NCBI RefSeq assembly: GCF_000325705.1
Contig: NC_019904.1
Location: 3,164,001-3,228,000 of the forward strand
Length of the DNA stretch: 64,000 nt
Direction: 5' to 3'
Source of the DNA: Echinicola vietnamensis DSM 17526
GTDB taxonomy: Bacteria > Bacteroidota > Bacteroidia > Cytophagales > Cyclobacteriaceae
Shown here: piece after piece, positions 43,194-53,614 of the stretch
How the letters are laid out: the number at the start of each line of letters is the position of its first letter
Position numbering within the stretch: position 1 is the first letter of the stretch
Program-made: the position numbers and the translations under genes
Notes under the pieces: model-generated
What the model saw: only the letters and a program-made list of their open reading frames with translations
Database searches by the model: none
What the model was told of the DNA's origin: nothing

Positions 43194-44090
43194 TTAGATT
43201 TTTTCCTTGGGAATGGTAAAGCAGAACACCGTGCCCTCTCCAACGGGAGATTCTGTCCAGATCTTACCATTGTTCTCCAAAACAATTTTTTTTATGATGG
43301 CCAATCCCAACCCCGTACCAGTGGGTTGGTTTTCGCCGTTCAGGCGGAAGAAAAGGTTGTAAATATTGTCCTTGAATTTTTCGGGAATTCCCGGACCGTT
43401 GTCCTGCACGGAAATCAGGATGTCATTAGCCCTACTGATGCAACTGACAATCAACTTGCATTCATCTTTGTTGTTGAATTTTAAGGCATTGTTGATGAGG
43501 TTTGAAAGTATCTGACGTAGGGCATTAGGATTGTAATAGACATGTGGGGTGTCTACATGGTAGGTCACGCTGATAGGATGGACATAGGAAAGTTCCTTTG
43601 TGATTTGCGAACACATTTCGACAACGTTAATCGGCTCGGTTTTCCGTGTTTTGGAGGTCATTTGGGCATATTCCAAAATTCCATTGGCCATATCCAAACT
43701 CTTTTGGTTCGATGATTTCAAGAGGTTTATATATTCAGGTATTCTGGAGTAGTTGCCTTCTTCCACTTCCATCTCCATGAGTTCTAGAATGCCGATGGTG
43801 TTGTTGATCGGAGATTTGATATCATGCGCCAAGGTATAGGAGAAATTTTCAAGGTTATGAATGGTTTCTCTCATCTCGGATAATTCCTGTATTTTATTCT
43901 CGATTTCTTCCCCGAGCATGTTAAGCCCATTTGCTAGAATGTCTACTGGCGAATTTGAAGCGTCTGTTTCGACCTTACAGGGAAAGTCATAGCTGGCGAT
44001 TTGTTCTACTAGTTTGATGAGTTGACTGATTTTGTTATCATGTAATGTTTCATCAAGGCTATTACTATTGAATAGTTTACTTTTTTTCAT
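43194..44090 (-). CDS. Cytoplasmic sensor histidine kinase
   Basis: 298 residues without membrane helices. A short N-terminal helical segment (HAMP-like linker, about 40-80) leads to HisKA with His about 89 in YTLAHDIKSP and a complete ATPase: N-box NLINNALKFN, G1 DNGPGIP, G2 GTGLGLAII. It starts inside the last codons of the STAS-like gene (14-base overlap), so the two are translationally coupled and probably interact. There is no receiver or nearby response regulator, so its output partner is unknown. Confidence 0.93.
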   Translation of the reverse strand: MKKSKLFNSNSLDETLHDNKISQLIKLVEQIASYDFPCKVETDASNSPVDILANGLNMLGEEIENKIQELSEMRETIHNLENFSYTLAHDIKSPINNTIGILELMEMEVEEGNYSRIPEYINLLKSSNQKSLDMANGILEYAQMTSKTRKTEPINVVEMCSQITKELSYVHPISVTYHVDTPHVYYNPNALRQILSNLINNALKFNNKDECKLIVSCISRANDILISVQDNGPGIPEKFKDNIYNLFFRLNGENQPTGTGLGLAIIKKIVLENNGKIWTESPVGEGTVFCFTIPKEKI

Positions 44091-44475
44091 CGTCTTTCAT
44101 CGTTTTTAACCATTCCATAGCCATGGTGCTATCGGAAAACAAACGTATGGGAAACAAAGGCTTGTTAAATCCCAAAAAGAATTTTCCTAAGAGTTTCGAA
44201 AACTTGGATTTGGCCACAATACCTGCGGCATATTGGATTTCCGCACACTGCTTAGTGCCATATAGTGCCCTGCACTCTTTTGAAATCCCTTTGGCCTGAC
44301 TAATATCCACGACAATTGCTACGCGCTTTCCTGGAGCCAATGTAGCCACCGCCTTTAGATTTTCTCTGCCATCCTCCAGTTCAAGGTATTTATTGGGCAA
44401 GACCCTGGAAAAGATTATCCCATTGTCCAATAGCTGGAATTCTTGGGTGTTGGTGGTGATGTATTGCATGGTCAA
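44077..44475 (-). CDS. SpoIIAA/STAS-like regulatory protein
   Basis: 132-residue cytoplasmic protein. The pattern VAIVVDISQAKGISKECRAL, then LFSDSTMAMEWL at the C-terminus, is that of STAS/SEC14-type SpoIIAA-like proteins common in Bacteroidota. ATGs at 44475 and 44469 are equivalent starts. The fold usually reports or relays a signal by binding a partner. Here the overlapping downstream gene is a histidine kinase that lacks a sensing domain, which suggests that this protein provides or modulates its input (inference). Confidence 0.7.
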   Translation of the reverse strand: MTMQYITTNTQEFQLLDNGIIFSRVLPNKYLELEDGRENLKAVATLAPGKRVAIVVDISQAKGISKECRALYGTKQCAEIQYAAGIVAKSKFSKLLGKFFLGFNKPLFPIRLFSDSTMAMEWLKTMKDDEKK

Positions 44476-44846
44476 TGGTTAATGAATCCTTTAATTTAGG
44501 TACCAATTATATTGGGGGATAAGAGGTACTAGATGGCAATTAATTGGTAATAATTTACCAATTTTTATACTAAATTGATATAGTCCTCTAAAACCGAGCC
44601 AAAATAATTGTTGTGAACGTTTAAATGCGGTTTTTGGACACAGTAAAGTGCATCTTAAAGTAATAATAATTTTAAGGTGGTGAAATTCAGGGATAAGAAG
44701 CCTATGCCATTTTAGACTAAATAACATGGGGGTATTGATGGTTAAGGAATTAACTGTTGGTATGGATATAAGTGATAATGAGTGTTGAATTTATAATACG
44801 TATTATTAAACCTCATAAGGATCAGTATCCATTTAAAAAGATTTTG
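44476..44846. other. Gap between STAS-like and PAS sensor genes
   Basis: No gene, hairpin with T-run or clear promoter was recognised. It is A+T-rich and probably holds the promoter of the STAS-kinase pair, next to 44476. Confidence 0.4.
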
Positions 44847-47800
44847 TTAAATCGTTCTATTGGGATCATCAGGAACTATTGGGATGCCTTCATCAATGGT
44901 TCTAGCAGTAATTTCGTGAACTACCTTATCAAGTTCCTTACAGGAATTTTCAATCCAATCCAAAATTTGGGCTAAAGGAATATCATCGTCATCAACCTCC
45001 CTGTACATGGATACCAGTCCCATGATTCTGGAAAGTGGGGCCCTGATCTGGTGGGATTGCAACCATGCTATTTCCTTTAAGTGATTGTTTTGTTGGGTGA
45101 TCTTTTTTAAGTGCTTTCTTGAGGAGGTAACATCCAGTACGGAGCCCACGGCACGTACCGGCTTGCCGGTGTCGTTTCTCAAAATAAGACACCTGTCCAC
45201 CACATAGGAAATCCGATTGTCCGATAATAGCAACCTATATTCCTTTTTCCATGATTTTGCGGTCTTATTGCTTAGTGATTGCTGCAAGGACTTCCAGACG
45301 CTTTCTGCGTCCTCTGGATGGATTTTCTGAAACCAGGAATTACCTTTTGTAAAGGACTCTGAGCCCTTGTAGCCTACTTCTTTTCCCATCCTCGTCCCCC
45401 GGGTGATGGTTCCAGTAGAAAAGTCCAGTTCCCAAATCATTTCATTACTGACCTTCATGGCCAGTTTAAATCGGTTGTTACTGATGGATAGCTTTTGTTC
45501 GTGTTCTTTTTGATCCGTAATGTCTCGAATGGTTCCTTCCAGTCGGGTAGGAGTGCCTTCTTTGTTTGTTACCAACTTGATTTCCTGCTGTACCCATTTG
45601 GTTTTACCTTTTCCATTGATAATACGGTGCTGGAAACGGTTTACTTTACCGGGCTTTAGACTTTTAATGGGATCATGCTCGAGCAGATACTGGTCATCAG
45701 GATGAAATGTCTTGAGAAGGTTATCCATGGTCGGCACAAACTCCTTCTGGCTATATCCGTAGATTTTATATGTTTCTTCACTCCATTCGGATATGTCCGA
45801 ATTGATATCTCTGCTCCAATAGCCCATTTTTCCTATCTTTTGGGCGGTTTTTAACTTGGTGTAGGCTTCCTTTAAGTTATTTTGAGCTTGCTTTTGATCG
45901 GTAATATCCTTTGCAACGGCAATAATGATCTTTGATTCGGGAAGTTGCCTTCCCTTCCAAATAAGGGATTTGACTTTCCCCGTTTTTGTAAGGAATTTGG
46001 TTTCCTGTGGGAGCTGGGTTTTTCCCTCTAAAAAGGCATTCATACGCTTAAGGGATAGTCCCCCGTCCTTGGTGTAGATTAGATCGAGGAGGGGATAATG
46101 GAGTAGTTCCTTTTTATGGTATCCCAACAGTTTTTCGAGTGCCCGGTTGTGTTTTTTAATGTACCCATCATACCCAATAATACATAATGGTCCGGGCGAT
46201 AGGTCGAAAAAATTTCTGAATTCTTCTTCTATTAATTTTTGTCTAACGATAGCCCCTGTAGGGTCAAAAACTGCTTTCACTATTCTTATATCACTGTTTA
46301 GCACCAATATATCTTCGGTTGAAAAACCAAGAAACACCCCAAGAAAATGGTCATTGTGCCTAACAGGTATGGCGAATGCAGACTTAAGAGATGTTTGTGA
46401 AAATCTTTTCTTTCGGATAAACAACGGTTCATGGGCAAGCTCTTCCCAAATCTCAATAGAATTGCTCGACCAGCATTTGCCCGGTAGTCCTTGCCCCTTC
46501 GCAAGGGTGTCCATATCTCCTTTTTTATAAAGCTTGGCAAATGGGGCAGCTGAATGGTGTTTTGCCATGAGGTTAAGTTGAAGACCGTCTTTGGATACCA
46601 ACCAAAATTCCCCACAGTCGGTCCCCGTGAGCTGGTTGATTTTTGCTATTGCACGCGACATTCCTTTGGAAAGTGTGCTGGATTGTCCTAAGGCATTTGC
46701 CATAGCAGCTGCCAAATCACTTGTTTTGCGCTTTTCCATTTCATCAGTCACGACCTGTGTGTTCGCAATGACACCGTGAATGGAGGGATCATTTAGGTGG
46801 TTGGACAATTCTGTGTGTAGCCAGACGTAGTTGCCTTTTACATCCGTAAACCGATAAGGAGGCACGGTAACATGACTTTTTTGACTTATTTCCTTCAACT
46901 TTTTCATAACCTTTGGGGTATCATCCGGATGGATAAATTCAAAGGCGTTTTTGCCAAGGAATGATTCAGGAGGGATCCCTAACACACGGGTGCTGGTGGG
47001 AGCGACGTATTTATAATTTCCATGATCATCAAGAAGGGCGATCAGGTCGGTGCCGTTTTGTACCAATGATCGGAACCTGACCTCACTTTCCTTCAATTTT
47101 TGGTAAGAAATGGCTTCTTTGATGGCGTAGGAAAGATTACCGGAAAGCCTCTCCAAGAGTTGGATTTCCATTTCTTCCCAATTTTTTTCGTGGGCATGGT
47201 CCTCCATTGCTATTACTCCGACAGGTTTTTGGCGCATCATGATGGGAACCAAAACCATCGATTTGATCTTCAGGCCGACTAGTGTCGACCGAAGATCGGG
47301 GTCGCAAAGATGTGTAGTGTTGAATTTAAATGATTTGCCCGTTTCCAAATGCGCCCTACATGGAGGAAAGTGGAAAAGCAGAGACGAAACCGAGTCTACT
47401 GGGGGCTCGTCGCTACTCTGGGAGGTCCAACTGATAAAGGGGACGGAGGGCAGAGTTTTTTCATCCCATTTGGAGAAAAATAAACGGTCAGCCTTTAATA
47501 GTTTCCCAACTTTTTCCAAACATGTTTTTAGGGCGCTTGGCCATTGCTTTGATTTAAGCAGTATTTCTTGGATGTCCCGAATGGCCGATAGGTGGTTTTT
47601 TTGCCGTTCAATGTGCTTTTGCTGAAGGTGGCTTTCCGTCAAGTCTATGGCCGTGACGATTTCAGCACGTCTACCATGATATTCTATGGGGTTGCTCTTG
47701 ATCTTAACTTGGATGATTGTTCCATTTTTGAGTTTGTGCCGGAAGAGATTGTCCTTAAACAATTTGTTTCCTTCACGGACAGCAGCAACTGCACGTTCCA

Positions 47801-48002
47801 ACAGGGCTATGTCTTCCTTGGGCCTTATCTCCCGAATGGTCATGTCCAAAAACTCGCTCTTGGAATAACCATAATGAACCACCGCCTCATTGTTTACAGC
47901 CAGAAATTGATAGGTCTCCAGGTCATAAATCCACATGGGAAAAGGAGATTGGTCAAAAATAATATTTTCTGGCATACTGGGTTTAGTGGTGGAAGTAGAC
48001 AT
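44847..48002 (-). CDS. Large PAS/GAF sensor protein ending in HisKA without ATPase
   Basis: 1051 residues, cytoplasmic. Order by motif: PAS (about 15-125), GAF (about 140-305), PAS (310-425), GAF (430-595), PAS (600-710), PAS (715-840), PAS (845-965), then a HisKA dimerisation helix pair with His in WLQSHQIRAPLSRIMGL. The protein stops about 60 residues later (EITARTIDEGI..), so no HATPase domain is present. There is no frameshift evidence in the following bases. Such HisKA-only PAS proteins are seen in Bacteroidota; they may be phosphorylated by another kinase or act by dimerisation. The complete kinase at 43194-44090 is a possible partner. Confidence 0.88.
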   Translation of the reverse strand: MSTSTTKPSMPENIIFDQSPFPMWIYDLETYQFLAVNNEAVVHYGYSKSEFLDMTIREIRPKEDIALLERAVAAVREGNKLFKDNLFRHKLKNGTIIQVKIKSNPIEYHGRRAEIVTAIDLTESHLQQKHIERQKNHLSAIRDIQEILLKSKQWPSALKTCLEKVGKLLKADRLFFSKWDEKTLPSVPFISWTSQSSDEPPVDSVSSLLFHFPPCRAHLETGKSFKFNTTHLCDPDLRSTLVGLKIKSMVLVPIMMRQKPVGVIAMEDHAHEKNWEEMEIQLLERLSGNLSYAIKEAISYQKLKESEVRFRSLVQNGTDLIALLDDHGNYKYVAPTSTRVLGIPPESFLGKNAFEFIHPDDTPKVMKKLKEISQKSHVTVPPYRFTDVKGNYVWLHTELSNHLNDPSIHGVIANTQVVTDEMEKRKTSDLAAAMANALGQSSTLSKGMSRAIAKINQLTGTDCGEFWLVSKDGLQLNLMAKHHSAAPFAKLYKKGDMDTLAKGQGLPGKCWSSNSIEIWEELAHEPLFIRKKRFSQTSLKSAFAIPVRHNDHFLGVFLGFSTEDILVLNSDIRIVKAVFDPTGAIVRQKLIEEEFRNFFDLSPGPLCIIGYDGYIKKHNRALEKLLGYHKKELLHYPLLDLIYTKDGGLSLKRMNAFLEGKTQLPQETKFLTKTGKVKSLIWKGRQLPESKIIIAVAKDITDQKQAQNNLKEAYTKLKTAQKIGKMGYWSRDINSDISEWSEETYKIYGYSQKEFVPTMDNLLKTFHPDDQYLLEHDPIKSLKPGKVNRFQHRIINGKGKTKWVQQEIKLVTNKEGTPTRLEGTIRDITDQKEHEQKLSISNNRFKLAMKVSNEMIWELDFSTGTITRGTRMGKEVGYKGSESFTKGNSWFQKIHPEDAESVWKSLQQSLSNKTAKSWKKEYRLLLSDNRISYVVDRCLILRNDTGKPVRAVGSVLDVTSSRKHLKKITQQNNHLKEIAWLQSHQIRAPLSRIMGLVSMYREVDDDDIPLAQILDWIENSCKELDKVVHEITARTIDEGIPIVPDDPNRTI

Positions 48003-48235
48003 GATCCTTATATTAATCGGGTTGTTGGGTCGTATTCTTAATGCTTATAAAGCAATTATTCTACCAATAATAACTAGATTTTACTTTAAACAAACAAATA
48101 GCACCAATATGATCAAATCCGAAAGGATATGGCCGGTTTATAAATTGAGGTGGAGGCAGTGAATGCTATGGTTTTGGGATTCTCCTTGTCGTCTGTGTTC
48201 TTCGACCCTGTGATCATCTGGGGTGGGGGTGAGGG

Positions 48236-49672
48236 TTATTCTATGCCGAATTTACCGGCTGTCCCTTCCAGTATTTTACGCGGATCAAACCCGATTCCCG
48301 CTTTGAAGACGGTTTCTACTTCTCGGATAATGGATGGATCGGCCACAAGGTTTCCATCCAATATCACAAAATCAGCCCTCGTGTGTACTTGAATCGTACC
48401 AATATCATCCCTTCCAAGCGCTTTGGTACCATTTCCAGTCATGATTTGAATGACCTCTTCGGGAGAGAATCCAGCTTCTAGCAAGAGTAAAAAGTTGCGC
48501 TGGTCACCAAAACCGGGAAGGACATGGCGTCCAGCATCTACACCGCTGCACAGCAAGCCTCCCATTTTGGTATATTGGTATTCAAAAGCCATGATACGTT
48601 GGAGCCTTTTATAGCGTGTGGCATCGGGCGGTGATTGGTCAAATCGTTCTCTGGCTTGAAGGTAGCGGTCAAGCAGATAGGGTGACATGGCTTTTTGAGT
48701 TCGCTCATCAGCAAATGCCCTGGACGGGACACTGGCTTCATAGATGGCGAGTGTGGAAGTTAGGAATACACGGTTATCGATCATCAGTTGTTGAAGGTTT
48801 TTGACTTCTTCATGATCGATGGCCAAGCTGTCCATGTATTCTCTTCCGCCATTACATGTCCCAGGATCCTTGTCGGTACGAAAGTCACTGGCACTGTTCA
48901 GGCCATGCTCGATTCCATCAATCCCCATTTTGGCGGCCTCGCCAAAGGTGACAGAGCACAAGTGCCCCCTTACGTAGGCTTGGTGGATATGGGCCATATC
49001 GATGGTAGTTTCCAGGTCTTTGGGACGGATATGTCGGTAAACCTTGAACCATTTGACACCTTGATCCAACCAATATTGGAGCGTGTCGCGAAGATGTTTT
49101 TCGTTCTTTGGAATGACCATGTTGGGGTTGCCGCCAGGCCCTGTGATGAAGGGACCACTCGCTATGGTCGAAGGACCGATCTTTAGGCCTTGATCGATTT
49201 GTCTGGAAAGTTCCAGCTCACGTGCGGGAGAAGCAGCACCGCAAGTCTGGATGGTCGTCACACCCGAGGCCAGGTACAGCTTGGCTGCGATGTCCCCCAC
49301 ATAAGGAAACTGGGGGATATGCAGGTGATTGTGCATGCCTACCAACCCGGGAATGATCGTTTTTCCACTTAGGTCAATGGTCTGCGTACCGATCGGAATT
49401 TCCACTTCCGAATGGTTTCCTACACCTTTGATTATGCCGTTATCGATGAGCAGGGTTTGCCCTTCTCTAACAGGTTCTCCTGTGCCGTCGATGATCCTGA
49501 CATTGGTAAATGCATATGTTCCCGCTTTGTATTTTACATAGGCATAGAGGCTGTCGGCAAGTTGGGATCCCTGCTGGTCAAAACCCCCTTGGTCTTTTTG
49601 CTGGGATTTGCAGCTAAAAGAAAAAAGTAGGCCTATGAGTACCAAAGAGGTTCGTAAGATGTGTTTGGTCAT
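48236..49672 (-). CDS. Amidohydrolase family lipoprotein
   Basis: 478 residues with lipobox FSFSC (Cys 21). The metal site HxH is His 114/116 in VGMHNHLHIP; further ligands are likely in VYRHIRP, GIEHGLN and SGVDAGRHVLPG. This is the imidazolonepropionase-like branch of amidohydrolases, which often are secreted dipeptidases or prolidases in Bacteroidota. The substrate is unknown. It stands alone, with no operon partner on either side. Confidence 0.9.
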   Translation of the reverse strand: MTKHILRTSLVLIGLLFSFSCKSQQKDQGGFDQQGSQLADSLYAYVKYKAGTYAFTNVRIIDGTGEPVREGQTLLIDNGIIKGVGNHSEVEIPIGTQTIDLSGKTIIPGLVGMHNHLHIPQFPYVGDIAAKLYLASGVTTIQTCGAASPARELELSRQIDQGLKIGPSTIASGPFITGPGGNPNMVIPKNEKHLRDTLQYWLDQGVKWFKVYRHIRPKDLETTIDMAHIHQAYVRGHLCSVTFGEAAKMGIDGIEHGLNSASDFRTDKDPGTCNGGREYMDSLAIDHEEVKNLQQLMIDNRVFLTSTLAIYEASVPSRAFADERTQKAMSPYLLDRYLQARERFDQSPPDATRYKRLQRIMAFEYQYTKMGGLLCSGVDAGRHVLPGFGDQRNFLLLLEAGFSPEEVIQIMTGNGTKALGRDDIGTIQVHTRADFVILDGNLVADPSIIREVETVFKAGIGFDPRKILEGTAGKFGIE

Positions 49673-49993
49673 AAGGTTAAAGGTTGAATATGTTTAGTCG
49701 ATTGGGGTGCTTCCAATTCTGATAGCCCGTTCCAATATTGCGCAAGAAAGACTGGAGTGGCAAGAAAATCAGTTCTTTTGGTTCAGGTGTGGAACAGGAT
49801 AAAACCAAAGCTGTAAAAATTATGCCAAGGAAGTTGTTCCAGTAGTTCTAAAGGGGAAAGTAGCGGGGCTTTTGATTGCTAATTGCCATTTTACGCAAAT
49901 TCGCCCCTAACATTATTTGGGAAACAATGCTGGAAAGACGTTTTTAGCCTAGGTATAATTTACGCCATAAGGTGTCAGGCCAAGCCTGGTTTT
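49673..49993. other. Gap upstream of amidohydrolase, no gene
   Basis: Contains only a weak CAGGC-CAA-GCCTG hairpin followed by T's at 49976-49995 (+ strand), with no + strand gene before it. The promoter of the amidohydrolase should lie near 49680-49800. Confidence 0.35.
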
Positions 49994-50392
49994 TTAGGAA
50001 GGATTTTCTTTTAACCTATCTTTAACATACTCAATTTGATGTTTGCCATGTGGTACAGGCTGGCCGTCTTCTCCTAAGTTTACCATGATGATTTCATCAA
50101 TGGTGATGATGGTTTCACGGGTCATTTTATTTCGGACCTCGCACTTCAAGGTCAGGGAGGTTTTGCCAAATTTGACAGGCTCAATGCCAATTTCGATGAT
50201 GTCATTTACACGGGCAGAGGCCATAAAATTGATGGAGGACATGTATTTGGTGACCACGTGTTGGTTTTCAAGTTGGATGATGGCATAAAGTGCCGCCTCT
50301 TCATCAATCCAGGCCAGCAGCCGCCCTCCAAACAATGAGTTGTTGGCATTTAGGTCTTCTGGTTTGATCCATTTTCTGGTGTGAAATCGCAT
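49994..50392 (-). CDS. Hotdog-fold acyl-CoA thioesterase (YciA-like)
   Basis: 132 residues, single hotdog domain. The first block NNSLFGGRLLAWIDEEAA contains the family's Asn/Gly/Asp active-site pattern, and FMASARVNDIIEI and KTSLTLKCEV form the central sheet. It is predicted to hydrolyse short or medium acyl-CoA in the cytoplasm. Monocistronic by position; no link to neighbouring carbohydrate genes is evident. Confidence 0.92.
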   Translation of the reverse strand: MRFHTRKWIKPEDLNANNSLFGGRLLAWIDEEAALYAIIQLENQHVVTKYMSSINFMASARVNDIIEIGIEPVKFGKTSLTLKCEVRNKMTRETIITIDEIIMVNLGEDGQPVPHGKHQIEYVKDRLKENPS

Positions 50393-50674
50393 AGCTTTTA
50401 TCTTTTGATGTAAAACATTGATAATACGAAAATAATTCGAATCTCAGGATAGTCAATACCTAAATAAGCGGCTTTACGCTCCTAAAAACAATGGAAAATA
50501 CGAGTGGGATGAATATTGGGCGGAGGCTCTTAATGTGGCAGCACTTCTTAAGCCGATTATAAGATCGTTCACCGATGGAAAGTAGCAGTCCATTTCGGTA
50601 GAATTGGTGTATTTTACTTTTATTGAGCTGAAATAAAATTAGTGAAAAGAAAAAATAACTTACTGCAACGTACC

Positions 50675-52204
50675 ATGAACATGAATAAGTTGACCCAATT
50701 AGCCATCATACTAATTATTGCACTTTTTAGTACCTCTTTAAATGGCTGGGCACAAGAAGGGAAGTCTTCAGTCCCGTCAGCATCCGGTGGACAGATTCCG
50801 CCGCATCCTCCGCGTTTGCCCGAGGGAGTAATTCCTGCTTTTCCCGGTGCCTGGGGAGGAGGAATGTTTACCACCGGAGGTCGGGGTGGAAAAGTCATGG
50901 CCGTAACCAATTTGCAAGACCGTGGACCCGGTAGTTTGAGGGCAGCACTTGAGGCAGAAGGGCCCCGGATAGTGGTTTTCAACGTAGCGGGAACCATTGA
51001 AATTTCGGATGACATTAACATTGATCATCCCGATATTACCATAGCAGGACAGTCTGCTCCCGGAGATGGGGTCTGCTTGAAGGGAACCCTTAACATCAAT
51101 ACCCACAATGTGATCGTTCGACACCTGAGGGTTCGTAGGGGAGTACCTGTGGGTGGACAAGGAGACGATAATATCGGCGGGAATCCCGAGCATCATATTA
51201 TCATCGACCACTGCTCGACCAGCTGGGGCATGGATGAAAACATTAGTCTTTATCGGCACATGAGGGCTTCGCTTGACGGAGAAACCAGGATAAAGGATCC
51301 TGCAAAACACATTACCATCCAATGGACCATCAGCAGTGAAGCCTTGGATGCCCGAGGCCATGCTTTTGGCGGTACCTGGGGTGGAAATCCATCTACTTTT
51401 CACCACAACCTCTTTGCCTGCAATACGGCCAGAAATCCCTCCATTGGGATGTCAGGGGATTTCGATTTCCGCAATAACGTAATCTTCAATTGGCAGCACC
51501 GCACCATGGACGGGGGAGACGAGACTACCCAAATCAATGTCATCAACAATTATTATAAGCCGGGACCTGCTACCAATGAGGATATGATGGCTGTTTTTGC
51601 TCGTGTCGAGTCCCGCCATATGTATTCTCCGGGAAGCGCTTGGGCAGCGGGAGACTGGTATCCCCAAGCAGACGACAGGCCAGGTAAATGGTATGTTGCG
51701 GGAAATGTCATGGATGGAAATGCCGCCATAAGTCAGGACAACTGGAAAGGAATGCGAGGGCCAGAAGCACTTGCTAAGGTCAATACCCCTTTTGTGGGAT
51801 GGCCAGTAGCTCCCCATCAGACGGCCAATGAGGCCTTTGAAACGGTATTGGAGAAAGCGGGAGCGACATTGCCAAAACGTGATGCCGTAGACAAACGGGT
51901 AACCCAAATGGTGCGCACGGGCAAGACCATGACCGAAACAGGTATCATTAAAGACATTTCAGAAGTAGGAGGTTATCCGTCGCTTACGTTTGAGGAGCAT
52001 GAAGTTCCGGTGGACAGCGATGGGGATGGTATGCCGGATGCATGGGAAACGCAACATGGCTTGGATCCCCAAAACGGTGAAGATGGTGCTTTGGATAGTG
52101 ATGGAGACGGCTATACCAATGTAGAAGAATACCTCAATGGTACCGATCCGAATGAGCACATCAATTATAGGAATTTGGGCAACAATATCGATACCATCAG
52201 TTGA
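50675..52204 (+). CDS. Polysaccharide lyase family 1-like pectate lyase with calcium-loop C-terminus
   Basis: The ATG at 50675 gives a normal signal peptide (LTQLAIILIIALFSTSLNGWAQ); a GTG at 50642 would only add a charged extension. The right-handed beta-helix shows FPGAWGGGMFTTGGRGG, TNLQDRGPGSLRAAL, VVFNVAGTIEIS, and HHIIIDHCSTSWGMDE, all typical of PL1 pectate lyases. At the C-terminus DSDGDGMPDAWE and DSDGDGYTNVEEYLNGTDP are calcium-binding thrombospondin-3/dockerin-like loops. It should cleave polygalacturonate outside the cell. It stands apart from the xylan cluster, followed by a bidirectional terminator. Confidence 0.92.
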   Translation: MNMNKLTQLAIILIIALFSTSLNGWAQEGKSSVPSASGGQIPPHPPRLPEGVIPAFPGAWGGGMFTTGGRGGKVMAVTNLQDRGPGSLRAALEAEGPRIVVFNVAGTIEISDDINIDHPDITIAGQSAPGDGVCLKGTLNINTHNVIVRHLRVRRGVPVGGQGDDNIGGNPEHHIIIDHCSTSWGMDENISLYRHMRASLDGETRIKDPAKHITIQWTISSEALDARGHAFGGTWGGNPSTFHHNLFACNTARNPSIGMSGDFDFRNNVIFNWQHRTMDGGDETTQINVINNYYKPGPATNEDMMAVFARVESRHMYSPGSAWAAGDWYPQADDRPGKWYVAGNVMDGNAAISQDNWKGMRGPEALAKVNTPFVGWPVAPHQTANEAFETVLEKAGATLPKRDAVDKRVTQMVRTGKTMTETGIIKDISEVGGYPSLTFEEHEVPVDSDGDGMPDAWETQHGLDPQNGEDGALDSDGDGYTNVEEYLNGTDPNEHINYRNLGNNIDTIS

Positions 52205-52281
52205 TAGGCTGTTTTTAGGGTGTCGGGTAAAGCGTGGATTTAGCTTTTTTTGAATGCCAGATTCATCACCCCAGAAATGTC

Positions 52282-52335
52282 AAAAGAGGCTGTCTCCGAT
52301 GTCATGACGTGAACATTTCAGACAGCCTCTTTTTT
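52282..52335. terminator. Bidirectional terminator between convergent genes
   Basis: Long inverted repeat AAAAGAGGCTGTCT / AGACAGCCTCTTTTTT with a 26-base loop. T's on one side and A's on the other serve the PL1 gene (+) and the COG0523 gene (-). Confidence 0.85.
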
Positions 52336-52415
52336 GGAACCCAATCAGTCCGTTTAACCAACCTTAGGCTAGGTGGACATGATCGGTGATGACTTTTTTA
52401 AAGAATCACCCAGGC

Positions 52416-53612
52416 TTATGGAAAAGGATCCTTAAAGGAATCGGAGGATAAGGTCAGGGCTTCATCATAGGTACATAGGCAGCTTTCAAGGGCCTGTTGA
52501 ATACGGTTTTGTTCCAGTGCTGTACCGATCATCACCAACTCATTTGTCCGGTCTCCAAAGTCAGGATGCCAGTTTTTGTCCAGGGATTCCTTGATTTCTA
52601 AGTAATAGGGATTGTTTTGCCACTCGTCCTGGGGCATGGAAGCCCACCATTTGCCATAGGGTTCGGCTTGTACCGATTTTCCAGCTTGGTTCCAGAGCAA
52701 AGCTTGATCTGGTCTGGAGGCAATCCAAAACAATCCTTTGCTCCTTAACACTTCTGATGGCCAGTTTTGGGTGACAAAATCCCAAAACCGCTGGGGATGG
52801 AAAGGCCTGTTCTCTCTGAAGACAAACGAACCAATGCCATATTCTTCGGTTTCAGGTGTATGTTGATTGTTCAGTTCTTGGATCCAGCCGGCAGATTGGG
52901 AAGCTTTTTCAAAATCAAAAAGGCCGGTATTGATGATTTCCTTGGGCGAAATATTCCCACGCGTTGCTTCGATGAGCTTGGCCACAGGATTAAGTTTCTT
53001 GATCAGGGCTTTGACCAATTCCAATTGGGATGGAGTGACCAAATCGATTTTGTTCAGGATGATGACATCTGCAAATTCCACTTGATCTGTCAACAAGTGG
53101 ACGATGGAGCGATCATCTTCTTGGCCTTCCTCCAGCTGTCGATCAGCGAGCTTATCCGCAGAAGTATAATCTTCTAAGAAGTTCAAGGCATCCACCACGG
53201 TGACCATGGTATCCAGCTGCGTTAGCTTGTCCAAGTCCAATAAAGGTTCTCCGGTCTCAAAGGTGAAGGTTTGGGCCACTGGGATCGGTTCTGAAATGCC
53301 CGTACTTTCAATGAGGAGGTAATCAAACTTCCCTTGGATAGCCAATTTTTGCACTTCTTCGATCAGGTCTTCCCGGAGGGTGCAACAAATGCAACCGTTA
53401 CTCATTTCTACGAGTTTCTCTTCTGTCCGTGATAGTTTGATTTGATTGTCCACTACTTGGGCATCTACATTGATTTCACTCATGTCGTTCACGATGACGG
53501 CTACTTTCAGCCCCTCCCGGTTGTGGAGGACATGATTGAGAATGGTGGTTTTACCCGCTCCCAAAAAGCCACTGAGGACAGTGACTGGGAGTTTGCGACG
53601 TATTGTTTTCAT
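52416..53612 (-). CDS. COG0523 (CobW/ZNG1-type) GTP-binding metallochaperone
   Basis: The start is set at 53612, giving [23 protein letters not shown]; an upstream in-frame ATG at 53672 would run into the MerC gene. The P-loop is at about 15-22, the metal motif GCICC (Cys 74, 76, 77) is intact, and the guanine-recognition NKID is present, followed by a CobW_C domain (about 285-390). These GTPases deliver metal, most often zinc, to client enzymes and are commonly induced on zinc shortage. It starts 2 bases after the MerC-like gene and is thus in one operon with it, divergent from an ABC transporter with two operator-like palindromes in between. Confidence 0.9.
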   Translation of the reverse strand: MKTIRRKLPVTVLSGFLGAGKTTILNHVLHNREGLKVAVIVNDMSEINVDAQVVDNQIKLSRTEEKLVEMSNGCICCTLREDLIEEVQKLAIQGKFDYLLIESTGISEPIPVAQTFTFETGEPLLDLDKLTQLDTMVTVVDALNFLEDYTSADKLADRQLEEGQEDDRSIVHLLTDQVEFADVIILNKIDLVTPSQLELVKALIKKLNPVAKLIEATRGNISPKEIINTGLFDFEKASQSAGWIQELNNQHTPETEEYGIGSFVFRENRPFHPQRFWDFVTQNWPSEVLRSKGLFWIASRPDQALLWNQAGKSVQAEPYGKWWASMPQDEWQNNPYYLEIKESLDKNWHPDFGDRTNELVMIGTALEQNRIQQALESCLCTYDEALTLSSDSFKDPFP

Positions 53613-53614
53613 AA

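Noticed and set aside
44491..44727. 78-codon frame on the - strand
   Set aside because: No family, no start context, and amino acid use looks random; it is in an A+T-rich gap.
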